Source: Arthrobacter sp. ISL-85
GTDB taxonomy: Bacteria; Actinomycetota; Actinomycetes; Actinomycetales; Micrococcaceae
Direction: 5' to 3'
NCBI RefSeq assembly: GCF_018613675.1
Contig: NZ_JAGGPQ010000029.1
Location: 1 to 50,187 of the forward strand
Length of the DNA: 50,187 nt
A program made the position numbers and the translations under genes. Below the pieces are notes generated by a model. It did no database searches and was not told the origin of the DNA. It worked only from the letters and a program-made list of their open reading frames with translations. Of this stretch, positions 16,080-23,988 are shown piece by piece (positions within the stretch are counted from its first letter, which is position 1; the number at the start of each line of letters is the position of its first letter).

Positions 16080-18020
16080 ATGACTCTTGCCCCCACCGAA
16101 ACTGCATCAGCCTTTCGCTTGGCCTCCGCGCCGGAAATCCTGGAGGTGCGCTCCATCCTGCGGCTGGAAGGCCACCTGGGCCCGCAGCACCGGATCGCCT
16201 ACCTGGGATTGCTGGACCCGGCCCGGAGCAGCGATCCCACCACGGCCGAGCGCCGCTTCCGGGTGTTCATCCACGACGTCACCGGGGCGGCGCCTCGCGA
16301 CGTCGTTGTCTCCACCACGCAGCAAAAGGTGCTCTCCGCCGTCGACCTTGACACCGCGGTGACCGGCGAACTGCCGGTCCTGGAGGAGGAATTCGAAGTG
16401 GTGGAATCGCTTCTGGCCACTGATGAACGGTGGCTCAAGGCGCTCGCGGACCGCGGTCTCGCCGTCGAAAAGGTTCGTGTTGCCCCGCTCTCGGCCGGCG
16501 TTTTCGAATACAGCGAGGAGCGGGGACGCCGCATCCTGCGCGGGCTGGCGTTCGTGCAGGACTTCCCGGAGGACAGCGCCTGGGCGCACCCGGTGGACGG
16601 CCTGGTGGCATATGTGGATGTGGTCAGCAAGGAAGTCACCCAGGTGATCGACCTCGGCGCCATGCCCATCCCCGCCGAGCACGGCAACTACACGGATCCT
16701 GAACTGACCGGGCCAATCCGCGAAACCCAGAAGCCCATCAGCATCACCCAGCCGGAAGGGCCCAGTTTCACCGTCACCGGAGGCAACCACGTGGAGTGGG
16801 AAAAGTGGAGCGTCGACGTGGGATTCGATGTCCGCGAAGGCGTGGTCCTGCACAACCTGGCGTTCCAGGACGGCGGCCGGAAGCGTTCCATCATCAACCG
16901 CGCGTCGATCGCCGAAATGGTGGTGCCCTACGGCGACCCGTCACCCATCCGGTCCTGGCAGAACTACTTCGACACCGGCGAATACCTGGTGGGCCAATAC
17001 GCCAACTCCCTGGAACTGGGCTGCGACTGCCTCGGCGAGATCACGTACCTCAGCCCAGTGATCAGTGACGCATTCGGAAACCCGCGGGAAATCCGCAACG
17101 GCATCTGCATGCACGAGGAGGACTGGAGCATCCTCGCCAAGCACTCGGACCTGTGGAGCGGCGTCACCTACACCCGCCGCAACCGCCGCCTGGTCATCTC
17201 CTTCTTCACCACCATCGGCAACTACGACTACGGCTTCTACTGGTACCTCTACCTGGACGGCACCATCGAGTTTGAGGCGAAGGCCACCGGCATCGTATTC
17301 ACCTCCGCGTTTCCGGCGGGCGGCTCGGACAACATCTCCCAACTGGCCCCCGGCCTGGGCGCACCCTTCCACCAGCATCTGTTCAGCGCCCGGCTGGACA
17401 TGGCCATCGACGGGTTCACCAACCGGGTGGAGGAGGAGGACGTCATCCGCCAGGCGATGGGGCCGGGGAACGAGCGCGGCAACGCCTTCTCCCGCAAGCG
17501 CACCCTGCTGGCGCGCGAGTCAGAGGGCGTCCGGGAGGCCGATGCCCGGGCCGGCCGGACCTGGATCATCTCCAACCCGGAATCCCGCAACCGGCTGGGG
17601 GAGCCCGTGGGCTACAAGCTCCACTCCCACAACCAGCCCACGCTGCTGGCTGACCCTGGCTCCTCGATTGCCCGCCGCGCGGCGTTCGCCAGCAAGGACC
17701 TGTGGGTCACCCGGTACGCCGAGGAGGAGCGCTACCCCACAGGCGACCTCGTCAACCAGCACTCGGGCGGCGCCGGCCTGCCCGCCTATATGGCGCAGGA
17801 CCGGGACCTCGACGGCCAGGACATCGTAGTGTGGCATACCTTCGGCCTGACCCACTTCCCGCGGATGGAGGACTGGCCCATCATGCCCGTGGACACGGTG
17901 GGCTTCAAGCTGCGGCCCGAGGGGTTCTTCGACCGCAGCCCTGTCCTGGACGTCCCCGCCAACCCGAACAAGCCGGAATCCTCCTGCCATAGTGAGGGCG
18001 GCAGCGGTGGCTGCCACTAG
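16080..18020 (+). CDS. Copper amine oxidase (phenethylamine/tyramine oxidase type)
   Basis: Topaquinone copper amine oxidase, 646 residues; converts primary amines plus O2 and water to aldehydes, ammonia and H2O2. With ATG at 16080 the key residues fall at the numbers known for the Arthrobacter globiformis enzyme: base Asp298 in YFDTGEYL, cofactor Tyr382 in IGNYDYGF, copper ligands His431 and His433 in FHQHLF and His592 in LTHFPRMEDWP. No signal peptide, so cytoplasmic as in Arthrobacter. GAAGG lies before the start; GTG at 16047 is an alternative. The C-terminus ends in a Gly/Ser/His tail. Divergent from a TetR regulator, which probably controls it. Confidence 0.95.
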   Translation: MTLAPTETASAFRLASAPEILEVRSILRLEGHLGPQHRIAYLGLLDPARSSDPTTAERRFRVFIHDVTGAAPRDVVVSTTQQKVLSAVDLDTAVTGELPVLEEEFEVVESLLATDERWLKALADRGLAVEKVRVAPLSAGVFEYSEERGRRILRGLAFVQDFPEDSAWAHPVDGLVAYVDVVSKEVTQVIDLGAMPIPAEHGNYTDPELTGPIRETQKPISITQPEGPSFTVTGGNHVEWEKWSVDVGFDVREGVVLHNLAFQDGGRKRSIINRASIAEMVVPYGDPSPIRSWQNYFDTGEYLVGQYANSLELGCDCLGEITYLSPVISDAFGNPREIRNGICMHEEDWSILAKHSDLWSGVTYTRRNRRLVISFFTTIGNYDYGFYWYLYLDGTIEFEAKATGIVFTSAFPAGGSDNISQLAPGLGAPFHQHLFSARLDMAIDGFTNRVEEEDVIRQAMGPGNERGNAFSRKRTLLARESEGVREADARAGRTWIISNPESRNRLGEPVGYKLHSHNQPTLLADPGSSIARRAAFASKDLWVTRYAEEERYPTGDLVNQHSGGAGLPAYMAQDRDLDGQDIVVWHTFGLTHFPRMEDWPIMPVDTVGFKLRPEGFFDRSPVLDVPANPNKPESSCHSEGGSGGCH

Positions 18021-18477
18021 CCTGTCCGTCCCACAGTGCAGGGAAAGCACGACGGCGGCAGGGCGGGCCCGTGCCAACGGTCCCGTCCTGCATCCCCGCT
18101 TCGTCGCCGTGGTCACCGCCGTATCGTGCGTCGCCCACGTGTGCCTGGCGGTGTCCGGGCACCACGGCGCGTGGCCCAGCGGCCTTATGGTGACGGTCGC
18201 CGCGGGCTGCGTTCCCTGCACGGTTCACATCTGGCGGCACAGCAGGGTGGCTGCGCTGCACCAGGTCGCCGTTGCCGCCGTGGCCATGGCTGCCCTCCAC
18301 GCCGTCCTGCTGTTTGGCGCCAAGGGTTCCGGACACGCGCACGGTGGGACGCCGTCGTCGTCCGCTGCTGCTGACCCCGCCGGCAGCGCCCAACTGCTGC
18401 TGGTCATCGGCCTGGAACTGGCCACGGCGCTGCTCGCCGCCACGCTGGTGGCCCGGCTCCGGCGGTTGCACCGGTAG
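17992..18477 (+). CDS. Hypothetical small membrane protein
   Basis: Open frame of 161 residues beginning at GTG inside the last 29 bases of the amine oxidase gene. Three to four hydrophobic segments are visible (FVAVVTAVSCVAHVCLAVSG; LMVTVAAGCVPCTVHIW; VAVAAVAMAALHAVLLF; LLLVIGLELATALLAATLVA). A C-V-P-C pair and several His residues lie on the second and third helices. The family is not recognised and the start is uncertain. The arrangement suggests co-transcription with the amine oxidase. Codon pattern is plausible but not decisive. Confidence 0.45.
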   Translation: MRAAAVAATSLSVPQCRESTTAAGRARANGPVLHPRFVAVVTAVSCVAHVCLAVSGHHGAWPSGLMVTVAAGCVPCTVHIWRHSRVAALHQVAVAAVAMAALHAVLLFGAKGSGHAHGGTPSSSAAADPAGSAQLLLVIGLELATALLAATLVARLRRLHR

Positions 18478-18488
18478 GCCGGGAAGCG

Positions 18489-19475
18489 TCAGCCGGCAGG
18501 GACCCCCAGCGGGCGGGCGACGTGCAGCTGGCCGTGGTCAACCAGCCATTGGACGGACTCGAAGATGGCCTGCTCGGGCTCGTAGCGGGGCGCATAGCCC
18601 AGCATCGACGCGGCCTTCTCGATGCTGAAGCACTGGCTGCGGTAGAGATGGCCCCAGCTGGACTCCGCGTACTCCTGCGAGGTGTTTTCGCGGAAGCGGT
18701 CCCATGAAACCGTCTCGAGCACCGCGGCGTGCCCGAACCAGGCTGCGGCGATGTCAGCATAGCCGCGGACCGTGAGTGCCGTCGGGGCAACGATGTTGAA
18801 GTCCTCACCGGTGGCCGCTTCCGGGCGGCCGATGGCCTTCTCGAAGGCCTGGGCGACGTCGTCGGCGTGGACGTGGTGCATCAGCTCGGCGCCGCTGCCG
18901 GGAACCCGGAGGGGCTGCCCGGCGGAGATCGTCTGCCAGACGGTGGGATCGAGGTTTCCGAGCGGGCCGATGGGCTGCCAGCCCGGGCCTACGATGTGGC
19001 CGGGGTGCAGCGACGTGGTGGCCAGGCCGCCGCGGGCGGTTTCCTCCTGGAGCATCAGGGCGATCCTGTTCTTCTGGATGCCGTACTCGCCGAAGGGCTC
19101 AGCGGCGGAATCCGATCCTTCCCTGATGGGAAGCTTCAGGCTCTGGCCGTACCGCCAGATGGAGCCGCAGTGCAGCAGGTGTCCCACTTCGCCGCGCAGC
19201 CGCTGGACAAGTGCGGTTGCTGATTCGAGGGTGAAGCAGACCAGGTCCACCACGACGTCCGGCTTGAGGGCGGCTACCCGGTCCGCGAACGTTCCGTCCC
19301 GGTCCTCCGCCTGCCGGTCTGCGCTGACCTGGCGCACCTGCTGCCACTCCGGTGCGTCCGTGTAGGGCTTGCTGCTGCCGCGGCTGATGTTGGTAACGTC
19401 GTGGCCGGCCCGGACCAGCCGGGGGACCAGGAACGACCCGATGTGGCCGCTGCCGCCGATGACGGTGACTTTCAT
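18489..19475 (-). CDS. NAD-dependent epimerase/dehydratase family protein
   Basis: Protein of 328 residues of the extended short-chain dehydrogenase type. The N-terminus MKVTVIGGSGHIGSFLVPRL is a Rossmann nucleotide-binding motif. The usual Y-x3-K is seen as YGIQKNRI. Substrate is probably a sugar or sugar derivative; the neighbours (cupin, ThuA-like, Gfo/Idh) all run leftward and suggest a sugar catabolic set. The hydrophobic small gene on the other strand ends 12 bases away, convergent. Confidence 0.85.
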   Translation of the reverse strand: MKVTVIGGSGHIGSFLVPRLVRAGHDVTNISRGSSKPYTDAPEWQQVRQVSADRQAEDRDGTFADRVAALKPDVVVDLVCFTLESATALVQRLRGEVGHLLHCGSIWRYGQSLKLPIREGSDSAAEPFGEYGIQKNRIALMLQEETARGGLATTSLHPGHIVGPGWQPIGPLGNLDPTVWQTISAGQPLRVPGSGAELMHHVHADDVAQAFEKAIGRPEAATGEDFNIVAPTALTVRGYADIAAAWFGHAAVLETVSWDRFRENTSQEYAESSWGHLYRSQCFSIEKAASMLGYAPRYEPEQAIFESVQWLVDHGQLHVARPLGVPAG

Positions 19476-19571
19476 TGCTCTCCGATCGTTGTGTTCCCTC
19501 CACCGTAGGGCTGAAGCCGTAGTTAAGGGAGGTCCTGGCGGGCCTCCCTTAGCTGCTTGCTCCTGGCGTAA

Positions 19572-19946
19572 TCACGCGGGCTTTGCGTATTCCGCTGCGC
19601 TCATCACTTCGTAGCCGACATAGGTTTCATCGCCCTCCACCCAGGCGTCATGGCCTGCCGGAATGGAGTAGGCATCACCGGCGCCGATGGTCATGCCCGT
19701 TCCGTCGGTCAGCTGCACGGTCAGCGTCCCGGCGATGCAGAAGCCCAGGTGGTTGACCTGGCAGCTGTCCGTATGGACCACCGTCTTGACGGTTTCCGAC
19801 CAGCGCCAGCCGGGCTCGAAGGTGAAGCGGCCCAGCGTGGTGCCGCCAAGGGTAACGACGTCGACCTGCGTCATGGGCGGGCGGCGCTTTTCATCGGGTT
19901 GGTCGAAGGATTTGGACTCCAGGTCCTTCACGGTAACTGCGGGCAT
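19572..19946 (-). CDS. Cupin domain protein
   Basis: A 124-residue single cupin. Metal-site histidines are likely those in VVHTDSCQVNHLGFCIAG and in YSIPAGHDAWVEG, with the conserved G-T-L-T-V-Q-L strand between them. Start at 19946: AAGGAG sits seven bases upstream of this ATG, whereas the ATG five codons earlier overlaps that ribosome site. Reaction unknown. Same strand as the epimerase-like gene (96 bases apart) and the ThuA-like gene. Confidence 0.85.
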   Translation of the reverse strand: MPAVTVKDLESKSFDQPDEKRRPPMTQVDVVTLGGTTLGRFTFEPGWRWSETVKTVVHTDSCQVNHLGFCIAGTLTVQLTDGTGMTIGAGDAYSIPAGHDAWVEGDETYVGYEVMSAAEYAKPA

Positions 19947-20006
19947 TGCTGGCTCCTTCATAAGGAGTGGTTATTGAGTTCATCCGGGGCTGTGCGCGCC
20001 GGGAAT

Positions 20007-20050
20007 GGGCCTGGCAGGGAGGGATGTGCCCCTCCAGAGCCTGCCGGCCC
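20007..20050 (-). terminator. Hairpin downstream of the ThuA-like gene
   Basis: GGGCC-TGGCAGG-GAGG pairs with CCTC-CAGAG-CCTGCC-GGCCC, a long GC-rich stem with small bulges. It lies 42 bases past the ThuA-like stop and before the cupin gene, so it probably ends the Gfo/Idh-ThuA transcript. Confidence 0.45.
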
Positions 20051-20092
20051 TATGGATTAACGCTCTCAATCTGCTCCTGCACGGAGCCCGTG

Positions 20093-20851
20093 TCAATGAC
20101 GCTTTTCCTGCTCGAACCACTCCCGCGCCGGGTTGGTCACCGAGGGTGCCGAGCGGTCCAGGCCCGGCTGTGCAGCCCACCGCACGCCGTTGGCCAGGAC
20201 CCGCTGGACCTGCGGGTGGTGGTACACCGGATACTCCTGGTCGCCGGGGCTGAAGTAGAAAATGCGTCCCTTACCGCGGGTAAACGTGACGCCGGAACGG
20301 AACACCTCGCCGCCCGCGAAGGAGCTGATGAAGATTAGGTCGTCCGGGTCCGGGATGTCGAACAGCTCGCCGTACATCTCCTGCTCGGGGATGACGATGG
20401 GGCTGTCTACGCCCTCGGCGATGGGATGGGAGGGTTTCACGGTCCAAACCAGCTCTCGTTCGCCGTCGTTCCGCCAGGCCAGGGAGCAACTGGTCCCCAG
20501 CAGTTTGGTGAAGATCTTCGAGAAGTGCCCCGAATGGAGCACGATCAGCCCCATTCCACCCAGTACATGCCGGCGGACGCGGTCGACGACGGCGTCACTC
20601 ACCTCAGCATGCGCGATGTGTCCCCACCAGAGCAGTACGTCCGTCTCCGCAAGCACCTCCTCACTGAGGCCGTGTTCCGGGTCGGTGGCCAGGACCGCCG
20701 TCGTGATGTCCCCGTCGGGATAATAGGAGCGGAGGCCGGCCACGATAGCTCCGTGGATGCCCTCCGGGTACATCTCCCCGATGTGGGCCGGCTCGTTGTT
20801 CGCCTCGTGCACGCCCTCGTTCCACACCCGGATCTTCAGCTTGCCGTCCAC
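20093..20851 (-). CDS. ThuA-like protein (trehalose utilisation family)
   Basis: Protein of 252 residues with the glutamine-amidotransferase-like ThuA fold: IRVWNEGVHE near the start, DVLLWWGHIAHAEV, GLIVLHSGHFSK and GKGRIFYFSPGDQEYPVYHH. In rhizobia ThuA acts with the Gfo/Idh enzyme ThuB on 3-keto sugars. Start is the GTG at 20851, which shares one base with the TAG stop of the Gfo/Idh gene (TAGTG) and follows GGGAGG. The tight coupling supports a ThuAB-like pair; the actual sugar is unknown. Confidence 0.85.
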   Translation of the reverse strand: MDGKLKIRVWNEGVHEANNEPAHIGEMYPEGIHGAIVAGLRSYYPDGDITTAVLATDPEHGLSEEVLAETDVLLWWGHIAHAEVSDAVVDRVRRHVLGGMGLIVLHSGHFSKIFTKLLGTSCSLAWRNDGERELVWTVKPSHPIAEGVDSPIVIPEQEMYGELFDIPDPDDLIFISSFAGGEVFRSGVTFTRGKGRIFYFSPGDQEYPVYHHPQVQRVLANGVRWAAQPGLDRSAPSVTNPAREWFEQEKRH

Positions 20852-21984
20852 TAAAGTCGAACCTCCCTCTGCTCCAGCGCTGACTGGTAGCACGCATCGA
20901 TAATCTGCGCACGGTAAAGCGCCAGCGAACCATCATGCCGGGCCCAGACCTGCTCGCCGCCGCGGACTGCGGTGACGAAATCCTCCACCACTGCGTCATG
21001 GGCACGGCCCGGCAGGACGGGGGGCAGGTAGTCCGCGGACTCGCCGTCCTTGTCGGTGAACACCCGCAGCTGTCCCACCGGTGGGAACGGGGCGCCGTGC
21101 ACCCTGAGCTCGGCGCCGCCGTCGGTTCCGTAGACCGTGAAGTCCAGCTGGTCGTCCGTTTCCCGGTACGCCGCCCAGCTCGCCTCGACCAGCAGTGTTG
21201 CGCCGCCCTCCAACCGCAGGAACGCCGAGGCGAAGTCCTCCACCTCGAAAGCGTGGCTGGTGGCCTGCGCGGAGTACCGGCTTCCGCCGCCCCGGCCCTG
21301 CGGGCCCAGCTCGGCATGGGTGGCCGCGGAGACCGCCACCACCTTGGGTTCGCCGAGGAGGTGCAGGGCGAAGTCGAGCACATGGACGCCGATGTCCGCC
21401 AGCGGTCCGCCGCCGGCCAGTTCCGGGTTGGTGAACCAACTGCCCAGCGTGGGGATGCCGGCGCGGCGGAGCCAGGATGCCTTGGCGTAGTACGGCCGGC
21501 CCAGCCCGCCGTCGTCGATGACGTCCTTAAGCGCCTTGATGTCGCCGCGGCGCCGGTGGTTGAAGGCGACGTCCAGGACGCGGCCGGCCTTGCGTGCGGC
21601 GTCCACCATGGCCTGGCCTTCCGCAGCGTTGCGCGCGATGGGCTTCTCGCTCAGGACGTGGATTCCCCGTTCCAGGGCAGCGATGGTGATGGGGGCGTGC
21701 AGGAAGGTTGGCACTGCCACGCTGACGGCGTCCAGGCCGCCGTGGTCCAGCATGTCCTTCCAGTCGGCGAAGGCATTGGGAATCGAGTATTCGGCCTGCA
21801 GGGTGCCGCGGAGTTCCTCCTCCATTCCTGCCAGCGAGACGATGCTGACACCGTTCAGGCCGGCGTAGGCCTTCAGGTGCTGCTGGCCGGCCCAGCCAAT
21901 GCCAATGACACCAACCCGCAGTTCCTGGGCTGGCGGCTCTTCCGTGCTGGGGGCCTGCTGGCCTGGGGACTGCTCATTATTCAA
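20851..21984 (-). CDS. Gfo/Idh/MocA family oxidoreductase (ThuB-like)
   Basis: NAD(P)-dependent sugar dehydrogenase family, 377 residues. The Rossmann motif RVGVIGIGWAGQQHLKAY starts near residue 23 after a Pro/Glu/Ser-rich leader; the conserved E-K-P appears in LSEKPIARN, and DIGVHVLDFALHLLG follows in the substrate domain. Probably oxidises or reduces a sugar, with the coupled ThuA-like protein taking the next step. No transporter for a sugar lies beside it. It is the first gene of this leftward set, divergent from amtB. Confidence 0.9.
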   Translation of the reverse strand: MNNEQSPGQQAPSTEEPPAQELRVGVIGIGWAGQQHLKAYAGLNGVSIVSLAGMEEELRGTLQAEYSIPNAFADWKDMLDHGGLDAVSVAVPTFLHAPITIAALERGIHVLSEKPIARNAAEGQAMVDAARKAGRVLDVAFNHRRRGDIKALKDVIDDGGLGRPYYAKASWLRRAGIPTLGSWFTNPELAGGGPLADIGVHVLDFALHLLGEPKVVAVSAATHAELGPQGRGGGSRYSAQATSHAFEVEDFASAFLRLEGGATLLVEASWAAYRETDDQLDFTVYGTDGGAELRVHGAPFPPVGQLRVFTDKDGESADYLPPVLPGRAHDAVVEDFVTAVRGGEQVWARHDGSLALYRAQIIDACYQSALEQREVRL

Positions 21985-22138
21985 GGGCTCCTACCTCTTC
22001 CTGGCTGACTTACCTGGCGTGACCACCCGTACCCTGCATTTCGCGGATCATGCAATTGCCGTGGCTGGCCATGGATACCGGCAGGAGCAGGTAACTCCTG
22101 CGCGCCGCGTGACGCCTGAAACTCGGGTGTAGGTGGCT

Positions 22139-22165
22139 GAAACCATCATTTAACACGGCTGAAAC
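22139..22165 (+). promoter_or_regulatory. GlnR-type nitrogen regulation box upstream of amtB
   Basis: GAAAC-N6-TTAAC-N6-GAAAC matches the alternating gTnAC/GaAAC half-sites, six bases apart, of actinobacterial GlnR boxes. A further GAAAC lies about 20 bases upstream. It sits 147 bases before the amtB start. The 327-base gap from 21985 holds this box and the start regions of two divergent genes; no gene was seen in it. Confidence 0.6.
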
Positions 22166-22311
22166 CTACCCAAAAATTGCCGCCATACATTGGTACCAGA
22201 CGGCAAAAGCCACCCCTCTGCTGAACGTGGTTTCTCCGCCACCGTTCCACTTGGCGCAACGGCGCTGACGGCAACCGACCGTTGTTTTTCGCATCTTGAA
22301 AGGGGTTTCCC

Positions 22312-23604
22312 ATGGACTCGGGAAATGTCGCTTGGATTTTGGCCAGCTCGGCGCTGGTATGCATGATGATTCCCGCCCTGGCCCTGTTTTACGGGGGTAT
22401 GGTGGGGTCCCGCCGCATTCTGAACATGATGATGATGTGCTTCGGCGGCGCCAGCCTGGTTGCCGTGCTTTGGGCACTGTTCGGTTACTCGATGGCCTTC
22501 GGAAATTCCGTGGGCGGCCTGGGACTCATCGGTGACGTCACCGAGTTCCCCGGCATGGGGCAGCTGCTGGCCAAGGACGATTCGGCGTCCATTCCGCTCA
22601 TCCTGTTTGCCGCATTCCAGTTGTTCTTCGCCTGCGTCACCACCGCACTTGTTGCCGGCGCCGCCGCGGGCCGTATGAAGTTTGGCGCATGGATGCTCTT
22701 CGCCGGCATCTGGGCCACGGTTGTGTACTTCCCCATCGCCCACTGGGTGTTCGCGTTCAACTCGGCGGACGGCAGCACCGTTGGCGGCTGGATCGCCAAC
22801 GGCATCAAGGCCATCGACTTCGCCGGCGGCACGGCGGTCCACATGAACGCCGGCGCCGCAGCACTGGCTCTTGCCTTGGTCCTGGGCAAGAGCTCCGGCT
22901 GGCCCAAGGTGGAACACGCCAAGCCGCACAGCCGGCCGCTGGTGTTGCTGGGTGCAGGCCTGCTGTGGGTTGGGTGGTTCGGCTTCAACGCCGGTTCCGC
23001 CCTCGCCGCCGGCCAGTCGGCGTCGGTGGTTTTCCTGAACACAGCCGTGGCCGCCTCTGCCGGACTGCTTGCCTGGGCCCTCGTGGAGCGGGTACGCCAC
23101 GGCGCAGCCACCAGCATGGGCGCCGCCTCCGGCCTGATCGCCGCGCTGGTTGCCATCACGCCGGCCTGTGGTGCGGTCAGCCCGTTGGGCGCCTTGGCCA
23201 TTGGCGCGATCGCGGGGGCTGTCTGCTCCCTGGCCATCGAATGGAAGTTCCGCCTGGGCTTCGACGACTCGCTCGACGTCGTCGGCGTCCACCTGGTGGG
23301 CGGCATCATCGGCACGCTCCTCATCGGGCTGTTCGCCACGGACAAGGCCCCGAACGGTGTCAGCGGCCTCTTCTACGGCGGCGGCCTGGAGCAACTGGGC
23401 ATCCAGGCGATTGCCACCGTCAGCGTCCTGGCCTACTCCTTCGGCGTCACCTGGATCCTGGCGAAGATCCTGGACAAGACGATGGGCGGACTCCGCATCA
23501 AGCCCGAGGACGAACTGCGCGGCATCGACCTCGCAGCGCACTCCGAACTCGCCTACCTGATGGACGAGGATCCGGTGGACCTGGGCTCGCCGCAGCGGGT
23601 CTAG
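22312..23604 (+). CDS. amtB: Ammonium transporter Amt
   Basis: Ammonium channel of 430 residues with about 11 transmembrane helices. The twin pore histidines are visible in DFAGGTAVHMNAGAAALAL and DSLDVVGVHLVGGIIGTLL; FYGGMVGSRRILNMMM is the first conserved loop. ATG follows GAAAGGGGTTTCC. The cytoplasmic tail ends ELAYLMDEDP. No glnB/glnK or glnD gene follows here, unlike many actinobacteria where the three form an operon; a hairpin follows directly. The GlnR-type box upstream fits induction under nitrogen limitation. Confidence 0.96.
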   Translation: MDSGNVAWILASSALVCMMIPALALFYGGMVGSRRILNMMMMCFGGASLVAVLWALFGYSMAFGNSVGGLGLIGDVTEFPGMGQLLAKDDSASIPLILFAAFQLFFACVTTALVAGAAAGRMKFGAWMLFAGIWATVVYFPIAHWVFAFNSADGSTVGGWIANGIKAIDFAGGTAVHMNAGAAALALALVLGKSSGWPKVEHAKPHSRPLVLLGAGLLWVGWFGFNAGSALAAGQSASVVFLNTAVAASAGLLAWALVERVRHGAATSMGAASGLIAALVAITPACGAVSPLGALAIGAIAGAVCSLAIEWKFRLGFDDSLDVVGVHLVGGIIGTLLIGLFATDKAPNGVSGLFYGGGLEQLGIQAIATVSVLAYSFGVTWILAKILDKTMGGLRIKPEDELRGIDLAAHSELAYLMDEDPVDLGSPQRV

Positions 23605-23626
23605 CCCGCACTTCCCGCACAAGCTG

Positions 23627-23658
23627 CCGGGCGCCCGCCTGCTGGGGGCGGCGCCCGG
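23627..23658 (+). terminator. Terminator hairpin after amtB
   Basis: CCGGGCGCC(C)GCC pairs with GGCGGCGCCCGG around a short loop; one bulged base. It begins 22 bases after the amtB stop. No T run. Confidence 0.5.
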
Positions 23659-23717
23659 TGCGGGCGTAACGCATTCGCGAGCCACGTGCCGCAAGGCGCG
23701 TCCCAGCGCTCGAGTCA

Positions 23718-23775
23718 GGGCCAAACCTTGGACCGGTGCCGGCAACCGCCGGCTTATAGTTCCGGGGTTTGGCCC
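23718..23775. repeat. Nested inverted repeat in the amtB-SNF2 gap
   Basis: Outer arms GGGCCAAACC and GGTTTGGCCC are perfect complements 38 bases apart; inside them GCCGGC-AACC-GCCGGC forms a second stem. It lies in the 384-base gap 23605-23988 between convergent genes. The rest of the gap has short open frames without protein-like sequence and no recognised gene. Function unknown: terminator for the helicase side, a mobile palindromic element, or a structured RNA are all possible. Confidence 0.4.
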
Positions 23776-23988
23776 TTCGGCGCGCCTGGCAGCTGCCGGA
23801 TGTTCCGCGACTAATGCTGGATGCAGATTCGGTTCCCGTCGCGGACTTCCAGCCGGGCGGATACCAGCAGGTGTTGCGGACTCCGACGCGCAAATGCCTT
23901 CGCGCGGCGCACATTCCCCGGCGCTACGGATGTTTGGGCCGCGAATCGGAACGTGCGCGTCGAAAACCTCGAAAGCGCGGCGCACGCC

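Noticed and set aside
22150..23985. 611-residue minus-strand frame across amtB
   Set aside because: Shadow of amtB, running into non-coding sequence; no domain seen.
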